A stretch of 15,105 nucleotides of DNA, from assembly GCA_963838795.1 (NCBI GenBank), contig CAWISL010000017.1, positions 1-15,105 on the forward strand, given 5' to 3'. Origin of the DNA: JAIBJN01 sp963838795 (lineage in GTDB: Bacteria; Actinomycetota; Thermoleophilia; Gaiellales; Gaiellaceae). Below the pieces are notes generated by a model. It was not told the origin of the DNA. It searched no databases and saw only the letters and a list, made by a program, of their open reading frames with translations. Each line of letters opens with the position of its first letter. Within the stretch, counting starts at the first letter, position 1. The position numbers and the translations under genes were made by a program. Of the stretch, positions 6,899 to 13,259 are shown in pieces.

Positions 6899-8404
6899 AT
6901 GGCGGTTGTCAGGACACCGGACGGATTCGAGGCAGAGCTCGCTCGCTACCTCTACGAGCGCTCCGAGGAGGCGCGCGCCGTCCGGGTCGGCGAGAAGGAG
7001 ACGAGCGAGCAGGCGGCCATCGTCGAGCGCTACGCGGGCCTCTTCACGCGCGAGCAGCACGAGGCGCTGCGCGAGGCCGAGGGCCAGGCGCGAGGCGAGG
7101 AGCGCGAGCGCCTCTACCGTCTCCGAGAGGCCGCGGCCGGCGGCATCATCGCCGCCGAGCTCGCCGCGGAGTCCGACAAGCTCGAGAACTCGATCCTCGC
7201 CGAGCGCGTCGGGTTCAGGGGCGAGTCGCTGCCGCTCCGCTCGGCCCAGGCGCGGCTCGCGGTTCTCGACGAGTATGCGGCCCGCGACGAGCTGGGGGAG
7301 CTCGCGGCCGACGCCTCCGCACGCTTCAACTGCCCGCGCTACGGGCTGATGCAGAAGGGCGAAGCGCTCGACGCCGAGCTCTCCGGCGACCCGGATCCGG
7401 TCGGGCGGAGCGCGGCGCGCAAAAACATCGACCTCCACGCGCTCTCCGACGCATTGCAGAACGCGGTGCGCGAACAGGAGGGATCGTGGGAGCCGCTGCG
7501 CGAGGAGTGGCTCGGCCGTATCCTCGGGCCCGAGCGCGACGACGAGCCGACCTCCCACCAGGTCTCCTACCTTCGCCGCATGTCGCCGTTCGCGGAGCTC
7601 TACGACAGGGATCGCTGCGTGCGCATCTGCCTGGAGACGCTCTCGAGCATCGGCTTCGACCTGGCGGCGAACGACGGCATCAAGCTCGACCTGGACGATC
7701 GGCCGCAGAAGAGCCCCCGGGCCTGTGTGATCGCGTCGGACCCACCCGCCGTGGTGCACCTGATCACCCGGGCGCAGGGCGGGCTGCACGACTACCAGGC
7801 CTTCCTGCACGAAGCCGGGCATGCGCTGCACTATGCCGGCCTCGACGCCCAGCTCCCGTACACCTTCCGGCGGCTCTCGCGCGATCACGCGCTCACCGAG
7901 ATCTACTCCTTCCTGCTCGAGTCGATCAGCCGCGAGCCGGGCTGGCACACGCTCCATTTCGGCGTCACCGATCAGGAGGACGCCGAGCGGGCGGAGGCCG
8001 CGCGCTTTCTCGAGGTGCTGCTGTTCCGGCGCTACGCGGCCAAGCTCGCCTACGAGCTCGAGCTCTGGGGCGACTTCGAGAACGCGACGGACTACGCGCG
8101 GACGTACGAGGACTATCTGCGGGCGGCTGTCGGAATCCGCTATCGCGCCGACGGCTACCTCGTGGACCTGGACGGCGACTTCTACTCGGCTGACTATCTA
8201 CGTGCGTGGATTCGCACCGCGCAGCTCCGGGCGTTCCTGCGCGAGTCGATCGGGCGGGACTGGTGGCGGCGTCCGGAGACGGGCGAGCTCCTCCAGGCGC
8301 TCTTCGCCGAGGGGACGCGGCCGACCAGCGAGGAGATCGCCGACCGGATCGGCTACGACCCGCTCGACACTGCGCCGCTCGTCGAGGAGCTGGTCGCGGT
8401 CTAG
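6899..8404 (+). CDS. M3-like zinc metallopeptidase, uncharacterised (501 aa)
   Basis: This is a 501-residue protein with a gluzincin zinc site. HEAGHALHYA contains HExxH (H304, E305, H308), and E334 in ALTEIYSFLLE, 26 residues after H308, fits the third zinc ligand of family M3 (oligopeptidase/thimet type). The N-terminal 200 residues are charged and predicted helical. No signal peptide or membrane helix is seen, so a cytoplasmic oligopeptidase is likely. The protein is shorter than typical M3 peptidases (about 600-700 residues), and the substrate is unknown. The start is ATG at 6899 after a purine-rich GGTGGGGA, only 22 bases after era, so it is probably cotranscribed. The stop TAG (8402-8404) lies inside the left inverted repeat of the element at 8401-8569, so the extreme C-terminus may have been altered by that element. 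Confidence 0.82.
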   Translation: MAVVRTPDGFEAELARYLYERSEEARAVRVGEKETSEQAAIVERYAGLFTREQHEALREAEGQARGEERERLYRLREAAAGGIIAAELAAESDKLENSILAERVGFRGESLPLRSAQARLAVLDEYAARDELGELAADASARFNCPRYGLMQKGEALDAELSGDPDPVGRSAARKNIDLHALSDALQNAVREQEGSWEPLREEWLGRILGPERDDEPTSHQVSYLRRMSPFAELYDRDRCVRICLETLSSIGFDLAANDGIKLDLDDRPQKSPRACVIASDPPAVVHLITRAQGGLHDYQAFLHEAGHALHYAGLDAQLPYTFRRLSRDHALTEIYSFLLESISREPGWHTLHFGVTDQEDAERAEAARFLEVLLFRRYAAKLAYELELWGDFENATDYARTYEDYLRAAVGIRYRADGYLVDLDGDFYSADYLRAWIRTAQLRAFLRESIGRDWWRRPETGELLQALFAEGTRPTSEEIADRIGYDPLDTAPLVEELVAV

Positions 8405-8569
8405 GAGGGTTTGGCGGAGTAGTGCTCGTCGCCGGGGTGCGATGGTCGTTCCGAGGCAAGGACGCAGGGAGCGCTCGTAGCAGAGGCTACGGGCGCGACT
8501 GAGGACGCCGCATCGGGGCGAGCAGCGCTGCCCGGCGGGCACAGCCGCTATTTCGCCAAACCCTCCTAG
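8401..8569. repeat. 169-bp MITE-like element with 16-bp perfect terminal inverted repeats
   Basis: The ends are CTAGGAGGGTTTGGCG (8401-8416) and its exact reverse complement (8554-8569). Inside, CGCCGGG (8430-8436) can pair with CCCGGCG (8531-8537), and GTGCG (8437-8441) with CGCAT (8509-8513, one G-U pair). A central 11-bp hairpin with one G-U pair is formed by 8471-8481 and 8486-8496 around an AGAG loop. No protein frame of interest is present. The palindromic CTAG at each end could be a 4-bp target duplication, as for IS5-type insertions at YTAR. This reading is an inference. No T-run is present, so it is not a standard intrinsic terminator. It may still stop transcription between the convergent genes. 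Confidence 0.7.
8471..8496. other. Central hairpin of the inverted-repeat element
   Basis: GCGCTCGTAGC (8471-8481) and GCTACGGGCGC (8486-8496) pair over 11 positions with a single T-G wobble, closing a four-base AGAG loop. The hairpin would form in RNA from either strand or as a DNA cruciform. It sits roughly in the middle of the 169-bp element. Confidence 0.7.
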
Positions 8570-8571
8570 TA

Positions 8572-8673
8572 TTAGCGGCGGGGGCCGAAGTAGGCGACCG
8601 AGGCCACGGCGAAGCCGGCGAGGGACGCGGCGAAGCCGACGAGTGCCGCCTTGGTGCTCATCGTGCGCTTCAT
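8572..8673 (-). CDS. 33-residue single-pass membrane microprotein, hypothetical
   Basis: A short minus-strand frame runs from ATG at 8673 to TAA at 8572-8574. The peptide begins MKRTMSTKAALVGF, continues with a small-residue hydrophobic helix (AASLAGFAVASVAYF) and ends GPRR. A basic N-terminus, a helix of about 20 residues and a basic end are typical of a real small membrane protein. GGAG (minus strand, 8682-8679) lies five bases before the ATG and supports translation. A second ATG at residue 5 is an alternative start. The gene is 42 bases downstream of the metzincin gene on the same strand and is probably cotranscribed with it. Its stop lies two bases from the inverted-repeat element. I recognise no family and propose no function. 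Confidence 0.55.
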   Translation of the reverse strand: MKRTMSTKAALVGFAASLAGFAVASVAYFGPRR

Positions 8674-8704
8674 GCCGTCTCCATCGGCACGAACGGTGGC
8701 GAGC

Positions 8705-8719
8705 GTGAGATGTTCTCAC
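8705..8719. other. Short hairpin at the metzincin gene stop
   Basis: GTGAGA (8705-8710) and TCTCAC (8714-8719) form a perfect 6-bp stem with a TGT loop, overlapping the minus-strand stop codon at 8716-8718. It is small and lacks a T-run, so it is a weak candidate for an attenuator or an mRNA-processing site between the two minus-strand genes. Confidence 0.3.
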
Positions 8720-9387
8720 CGGTAGGTGACGTGCCGCGAGCTGCGGAAGACCGCCGCCTGCCAGGGCTGCAGGCGGTCCCCCATCCTGCTCCGGAGCATG
8801 AGGTTCTCCGCGGCGTTCGAGTGGGGCAGGCCGCAGGCGTGGCCCAGCTCGTGGGCGAGGACGCGGAGCCGCCTGCCGGTCAGCGCGGACACGTCGACGG
8901 TGACGTGGTCGACGAGCGGGCCAAGCGAGCAGCCAGCCTTCCCGAGCACGTCCCGGACGACGAACACCGTGATCGGCCCGCCCGACCCCGTCAGCCGGCC
9001 CGGCTCGAGATGCCGGCGGAAGAACGCGCCCCCGTCGCCGAAGTCGGCTCTGTAGGAGCCCTCGGCGCATGGAGAGTCGAGCGCATTGGCAGGTGCCGGC
9101 TCGTCGATGGTGCGCACGAGGGGCTCCGCCGCGGCCAGCAGGTCGATCGCGAGCGCCTCCCGGAGCACGCGCCTCGCCTCCGCGACGCTCGGCTCGACGT
9201 CGCCGGCTGTCGCGACTGGCCTTCCCTGTTCGTCCCGGAGGATCGCCACCCGGATACGCAGCTTTTTCGGCCGGCGCGACCCCGCCAAGCTCCCCGCGAT
9301 CTCCGGGATCCCGACGAGGCGGTTCCCCGCCTCCCGCAGGACGTTGGCACCCTGCGTGAGGCCGGCGGCGAGTGCGAGCGGCGGCAC
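8716..9387 (-). CDS. Small metzincin-like zinc metalloprotease (223 aa)
   Basis: The protein contains the extended zinc motif HELGHACGLPH at residues 179-189 (H179, E180, H183, H189), and a methionine at 197 in ENLML fits the Met-turn of metzincins. A strand-rich region precedes it (ITVFVVRD at 139-146 and DHVTVDVSAL at 160-169). The N-terminal 40 residues are not a clear signal peptide, so the location is uncertain. Cysteines C107, C153 and C185 are present and a disulfide is possible. The start is taken as GTG at 9387, because a TACTCT box lies exactly six bases upstream. The frame is open further upstream, but that extension is antisense to deoC and is rejected. It resembles matrixin or reprolysin-like proteases only in the motif, and its substrate is unknown. 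Confidence 0.7.
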   Translation of the reverse strand: MPPLALAAGLTQGANVLREAGNRLVGIPEIAGSLAGSRRPKKLRIRVAILRDEQGRPVATAGDVEPSVAEARRVLREALAIDLLAAAEPLVRTIDEPAPANALDSPCAEGSYRADFGDGGAFFRRHLEPGRLTGSGGPITVFVVRDVLGKAGCSLGPLVDHVTVDVSALTGRRLRVLAHELGHACGLPHSNAAENLMLRSRMGDRLQPWQAAVFRSSRHVTYR

Positions 9388-9399
9388 GGGGCGAGAGTA
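9388..9399 (-). promoter_or_regulatory. Candidate leaderless promoter -10 box for the metzincin gene
   Basis: On the minus strand TACTCT (9399-9394) is followed by six bases and then the GTG start at 9387. This spacing puts the expected transcription start at or next to the start codon, as in leaderless actinobacterial genes. No -35 element is recognisable and no Shine-Dalgarno sequence is present. Confidence 0.4.
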
Positions 9400-9408
9400 C
9401 GGGAGGGC

Positions 9409-9420
9409 TACACTTCCTGC
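9409..9420 (+). promoter_or_regulatory. Candidate leaderless promoter -10 box for deoC
   Basis: TACACT at 9409-9414 is followed by six bases and the ATG at 9421. The expected transcription start falls on the ATG, which would give a leaderless mRNA. No -35 element is recognisable. The arrangement mirrors the divergent metzincin promoter ten bases away on the other strand. Confidence 0.45.
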
Positions 9421-10359
9421 ATGGCTCAGGCACCCGCACTGCCTAGCGGGTTCGAGCTTCCTCTCGAGCCCAGGCTCCCCCGCATCGGCTCGGTCGACCA
9501 GGTGGCGGTCGAGCAGCGGGCCGCCGCGCTGGCGACGCGTTCGATCAAACGCGAGTCGAAGCTCTTCGCCCTCGACCTCGCCGTGCGGATGATGGACCTG
9601 ACGACACTCGAGGGCGCCGACACGCCGGGGAAGGTCGCCGCGCTTTCCTCGAAGGCGATGCGCCCCGATCCGGCAGACCTGACCGTGCCTCCGGTGGCCG
9701 CGGTCTGCGTCTATCCCAACATGGTTCCCCACGCGCTCGAGCGGGTGCGCGGCAGTGGCGTCAAGGTCGCCTCCGTCGCCGCCGCCTTCCCGTCCGGCCA
9801 GCTCCCGACCGAGCTGAAGGTGGAGGAGGCCGCACGGGTGGCCGAGCTCGGCGCCGACGAGATCGACATGGTCATCGACAGGGGCGCCTTCCTCTCCGGC
9901 CACTACGCGAAGGTCTACGACGAGGTGCGCCGGGTGAAGGAGGTGTGCGGCTCTACGCACCTGAAGGTGATCCTCGAGACCGGCGAGCTCGGGACCTACG
10001 ACAACGTGCGCCGCGCGAGCCTGCTCGCCGTTGCCGGCGGGGCCGACTTCATCAAGACGTCGACCGGGAAGATCCAGCCCGCCGCGACGCTGCCGGTCAC
10101 CCTCGTCATGCTCGAGGCGATCCGGGACGTCTACGAGGAGACCGGCAGGAAGATCGGCATGAAGCCGGCGGGAGGCATCCGCCACTCCAAGCAGGCGGTG
10201 CAGTACCTCGTCGTTTTGCACGAGACCCTCGGCCCCGAGTGGCTGACCCCGGACCTCTTCCGCTTCGGCGTCTCCTCGCTCCTGAACGACGTGCTCATGC
10301 AGATCCGCAAGGAGCGCACGGGCCGCTACCAGAGCCCCGACTACTTCACGATCGACTGA
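9421..10359 (+). CDS. deoC: Deoxyribose-phosphate aldolase (DERA-like)
   Basis: The enzyme splits 2-deoxy-D-ribose 5-phosphate into glyceraldehyde 3-phosphate and acetaldehyde during deoxynucleoside catabolism. The protein has 312 residues, longer than the E. coli enzyme (about 260) and close to animal DERA (about 318), which it also resembles in MDLTTLEGADTPG, AAVCVYPNMV, VASVAAAFPSGQ and the C-terminal TGRYQSPDY. The Schiff-base lysine is K182 in LKVILETGEL. The relay residues are K217 in FIKTSTGK and D149 in DEIDMVID. KPAGGIR at 248-254 binds phosphate. The ATG at 9421 is supported by a TACACT box six bases upstream. An in-frame extension back to 8710 lies antisense to the metzincin gene and is rejected. 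The stop overlaps the next gene as TGATG, so the aldehyde dehydrogenase is probably coupled to it. Confidence 0.95.
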   Translation: MAQAPALPSGFELPLEPRLPRIGSVDQVAVEQRAAALATRSIKRESKLFALDLAVRMMDLTTLEGADTPGKVAALSSKAMRPDPADLTVPPVAAVCVYPNMVPHALERVRGSGVKVASVAAAFPSGQLPTELKVEEAARVAELGADEIDMVIDRGAFLSGHYAKVYDEVRRVKEVCGSTHLKVILETGELGTYDNVRRASLLAVAGGADFIKTSTGKIQPAATLPVTLVMLEAIRDVYEETGRKIGMKPAGGIRHSKQAVQYLVVLHETLGPEWLTPDLFRFGVSSLLNDVLMQIRKERTGRYQSPDYFTID

Positions 10360-11840
10360 TGGCCGAAGTCGAGAAGCGCCAGGATCGGTCGCCGGTCCCG
10401 TCTGCCTTCGAGTACGCGACGGCACCCGAGTCGCGTGACATCGTCCGCCTCGAGAAGCGCTACGGCCTCTTCGTGGGCGGCGAGTGGACGGAGCCGACCT
10501 CGGGTCAGCACGCGCCGAGCATCGCCCCGCGGGACGAGGAGCCGCTCGCCGAGGTGGCCTACGCAGGCCCCGAGGACGTCGATCTTGCTGTGCGGGCCGC
10601 GCGCGACGCGTTCACGAATGGCTGGTCAGACCTCCGGCCCAGCGAGCGGGCGAAGTACCTCTTCCGGATCGCGCGCGTCCTGCAGGAGCGCTCGCGCGAG
10701 TTCGCGGTGCTCGAGTCGCTCGACGGTGGCAAGCCGATACGCGAGTCGCGCGACGTCGACCTCCCGCTCTCGGCGGCGCACTTCTTCTACTACGCCGGCT
10801 GGGCCGACAAGCTCGAGTACGCGTTTCCGAACCGCAGGCCCCGGCCGATCGGCGTCGCCGGGCAGATCATCCCCTGGAACTTCCCGCTGCTGATGCTCTC
10901 CTGGAAGATCGCGCCCGCGCTCGCGGCCGGGAACACCGTCGTGCTGAAGCCCGCCGAGACGACCCCGCTCACGGCGCTCCTCTTCGCGGACGTCCTCCGC
11001 CAGGCGGAGCTTCCTCCCGGCGTCGTCAACATCGTCACGGGCGACGGCCGCGCGGGCGGCGAGCTGGTTCAGCACTCCGACGTGGACAAGATCGCGTTCA
11101 CCGGCTCGACCGAGGTCGGCAAGGAGATCATGCGTGCGGCCGCCGGCAGCGGGAAGCGCCTCACGCTCGAGCTCGGCGGCAAGGCGGCCAACATCATCTT
11201 CGACGACGCCCCGCTCGACCAGGCGGTCGAGGGGATCATCAACGGCATCTACTTCAACCAGGGCCACGTCTGCTGCGCCGGATCGCGCCTCTTCGTCCAG
11301 GAGTCGGTGTACGAGGAGGTGCTCGCCAAGCTAAAGCGGCGCATGGGCACGCTGCGCGTCGGCGATCCCCTCGACAAGAACACGGACGTCGGCGCCATCA
11401 ACTCCCGCGAGCAGCTCGAACGGATCGAGGAGCTCGTGGAGAGCGGGAAAGAGGAAGGCGCAGAGGTCTACCAGCCCCCCTGCCGGCTGCCGGAGAAGGG
11501 CTGGTGGTTTCCGCCCACCGTCTTCACGAACGTCGCCCAGAGCTACCGCATCGCGCAGGAGGAGATCTTTGGGCCCGTGCTCTCGGTCCTCACCTTCCGC
11601 ACGCCCGACGAGGCGGTCGAGAAGGCCAACAACACGCCCTACGGCCTCTCCGCCGGAGTGTGGACGGAGAAGGGCTCGCGCATCCTCTCCATGGCGCAAC
11701 GGCTTCGCGCCGGAGTGATCTGGGCGAACACGTACAACCGCTTCGACCCGGCCTCGCCGTTCGGCGGCTACAAGGAGTCCGGGTTCGGCCGCGAGGGCGG
11801 CCTCCACGGCCTCGCTCCGTACCTGGAGTTCGACGAGTGA
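10359..11840 (+). CDS. Aldehyde dehydrogenase (catalytic; ALDH16-like N-terminal half)
   Basis: This is a 493-residue NAD(P)-dependent aldehyde dehydrogenase of normal length. All expected catalytic features are present: the oxyanion Asn N174 in IPWNFP, K197 in VVLKPAE, FTGSTEVG at 247-254, the general base E271 in LELGGK, and the nucleophile C305 in GHVCCAGSR. EEIFGPVLSV and PFGGYKESGFGREGG complete the C-terminal signature. The gene starts at ATG 10359, sharing one base with the deoC stop (TGATG). Its position suggests a role in oxidising acetaldehyde from the aldolase to acetate, but the substrate is inferred. It overlaps a second, incomplete dehydrogenase by four bases. Together they match the two-domain layout of ALDH16. 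Confidence 0.93.
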   Translation: MAEVEKRQDRSPVPSAFEYATAPESRDIVRLEKRYGLFVGGEWTEPTSGQHAPSIAPRDEEPLAEVAYAGPEDVDLAVRAARDAFTNGWSDLRPSERAKYLFRIARVLQERSREFAVLESLDGGKPIRESRDVDLPLSAAHFFYYAGWADKLEYAFPNRRPRPIGVAGQIIPWNFPLLMLSWKIAPALAAGNTVVLKPAETTPLTALLFADVLRQAELPPGVVNIVTGDGRAGGELVQHSDVDKIAFTGSTEVGKEIMRAAAGSGKRLTLELGGKAANIIFDDAPLDQAVEGIINGIYFNQGHVCCAGSRLFVQESVYEEVLAKLKRRMGTLRVGDPLDKNTDVGAINSREQLERIEELVESGKEEGAEVYQPPCRLPEKGWWFPPTVFTNVAQSYRIAQEEIFGPVLSVLTFRTPDEAVEKANNTPYGLSAGVWTEKGSRILSMAQRLRAGVIWANTYNRFDPASPFGGYKESGFGREGGLHGLAPYLEFDE

Positions 11841-12628
11841 GCCGGCTTCCCGTCAGGAAGACCTACAAGCTCTACGTCGGTGGCGCGTTCCCGCGCTCGG
11901 AGTCCGGGCGCACCTACGAGGTCGAGGGCGCGAACGTCGCTCTCGCCTCGCGCAAGGACGTCCGCGACGCCGTGCGCGCGGCCCGCGGAGCCTTCCCGAC
12001 GTGGGCGGGGATGACGGCCTACAACCGCGGCCAGGTGCTCTACCGCGTGGCCGAGATGATGGAGGGGAGGAAGGCCGAGTTCGCGGAGCTGACCGGCGAC
12101 GAAATCGAAGTGAACGAGGCCGTGGACCGTTGGGTCTGGTACGCGGGCTGGGCCGACAAGCTCGCCCAGGTGCTGGGCTCCTCCAACCCGGTGGCCGGGC
12201 CGTACTTCAACTTCACCGTCCCCGAGCCGACGGGCATCGTCGGCATCGTCGCTCCCGAGGAGCCGCCGCTCCTGGGCCTCGTCTCGCGCCTCGCCCCGGC
12301 GGTGGTCGGCGGGAACGTCGCCGTCGTGCTCGCCTCCGAGCGCCGGCCGCTGGCCGCGGTCACGCTCGCCGAGGTCCTGGCCACGTCCGACGTGCCCGGC
12401 GGCGTCGTCAACCTCCTCACGGGCCGACAGGCCGAGCTGGCGCCCGTGCTGGCGGGGCACATGGACGTCAACGCGCTCGACCTGGCCGGCGCCGAGGACG
12501 AAGCGGAGCTCGGGCGACTGGCGGCCGACAACGTCAAGCGGGTAGTCCGCAACGGAGACGGTCAGTCTCCCTGGCACGCCGCCGCCTTCCTCGAGCTGAA
12601 GACCGTCTGGCATCCGATCGGCGTCTAG
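11837..12628 (+). CDS. Catalytically incomplete aldehyde dehydrogenase (ALDH16 C-terminal-like pseudo-domain)
   Basis: This 263-residue protein covers only the N-terminal, nucleotide-binding part of the aldehyde dehydrogenase fold. YKLYVGGAFPRSESG, WYAGWADKLA and PTGIVGIVAPEEPPLLGL align with the preceding enzyme. The catalytic Asn is replaced by E141 and the cofactor-binding Lys by A166 (VVLASER), the FTGS loop is lost (DLAGAED), and no catalytic cysteine domain exists. The sequence is otherwise well kept and uninterrupted, so it does not look like a decaying pseudogene. It starts at GTG 11837, overlapping the previous stop as GTGA. Human and bacterial ALDH16 carry a second, non-catalytic aldehyde dehydrogenase domain after the first. 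This gene probably encodes that part as a separate subunit. Confidence 0.85.
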   Translation: MSRLPVRKTYKLYVGGAFPRSESGRTYEVEGANVALASRKDVRDAVRAARGAFPTWAGMTAYNRGQVLYRVAEMMEGRKAEFAELTGDEIEVNEAVDRWVWYAGWADKLAQVLGSSNPVAGPYFNFTVPEPTGIVGIVAPEEPPLLGLVSRLAPAVVGGNVAVVLASERRPLAAVTLAEVLATSDVPGGVVNLLTGRQAELAPVLAGHMDVNALDLAGAEDEAELGRLAADNVKRVVRNGDGQSPWHAAAFLELKTVWHPIGV

Positions 12629-12647
12629 CTACTAACCTTTCCTCCGC

Positions 12648-13259
12648 GTGAGCCGTTTCAGCGAGGCGATCTCCGAGGGCGACGGCATTTCCGTTGTCCC
12701 CCTACTCGAAGGCGAGGTCGCGGCGTTGGCCGCGCTCGCCGAGGAGGCAGGGGCCGAAGCGGTTGCGGTCCGCGGGCACGACGTGGAGCTGGCGCGGGCG
12801 CGCACGGGGCTCCCGATCCTGGCTCTGGACGGCGATCCGACGGCGGTCGCCGGCGCGGGCGCGGACGCGGTCGTCATCCGGTACGAGGACGCATCGGACG
12901 ACGGCCGCCTGGAGACGCTCTACGGCGCTGCCTACGACCTGGGGCTCGACTTCGCCGTCGACGTCCGGGAAGAGGAGGCGCTCGAGGAAGCTCTCGAGCG
13001 CATCGATCCGGAGATCGTCCTCATCTCCGAGCACGGGCTCGACGACGACCATGAGGACTTCGAGCTGACCCTTGACCTGCTCGCCGACGTGCCGGCCGGA
13101 AAGCTCGTGGTCTCGGAGGCGCGGATCGCCTCGCACGACCAGGTGCTGGCGCTCGAGCGGGCCGGCGTCGACGCGATCCTCGTACACGGCCTGGCGGGCG
13201 CGCCCGACTTCGGAGCCATCCTCGAGGAGCTCGTCCATGGTCCAGAAGCCGGGCTCTAG
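12648..13259 (+). CDS. TrpC-like TIM-barrel protein lacking catalytic residues
   Basis: This is a 203-residue protein resembling the second half and fold order of indole-3-glycerol phosphate synthase. FAVDVREEEALEEAL (102-116), PEIVLISEHGL (121-131), GKLVVSEARI (151-160) and AGVDAILVHGLAGAPDFGAIL (172-192) follow TrpC strands 5 to 8. The lysine of the EVKxxSPS motif is absent, the RKDF lysine region reads ALDGD, and the NNR motif reads SEH. Only a glutamate in VSEARI is kept. True synthase activity is therefore unlikely. No trp gene lies nearby. The start is GTG at 12648. TAACCT at 12633-12638, nine bases before it, may be a -10 box. The 3' end overlaps the next gene by 23 bases. A different barrel family is possible. 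Confidence 0.68.
   Translation: MSRFSEAISEGDGISVVPLLEGEVAALAALAEEAGAEAVAVRGHDVELARARTGLPILALDGDPTAVAGAGADAVVIRYEDASDDGRLETLYGAAYDLGLDFAVDVREEEALEEALERIDPEIVLISEHGLDDDHEDFELTLDLLADVPAGKLVVSEARIASHDQVLALERAGVDAILVHGLAGAPDFGAILEELVHGPEAGL

Noticed and set aside
6485..7957. Long minus-strand open frame opposite era and the M3-like peptidase
   Set aside because: Same reason: low-information Arg/Leu/Glu-rich translation opposite genes with clear motifs.
8401..8569. Reading the inverted repeat as a standard Rho-independent terminator
   Set aside because: The repeats are separated by 137 bases and there is no T-run after either arm.
9388..10425. Upstream extension of the metzincin frame on the minus strand across deoC
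   Set aside because: The extension is antisense to the intact deoC gene, and a promoter-like box lies just before the GTG at 9387.
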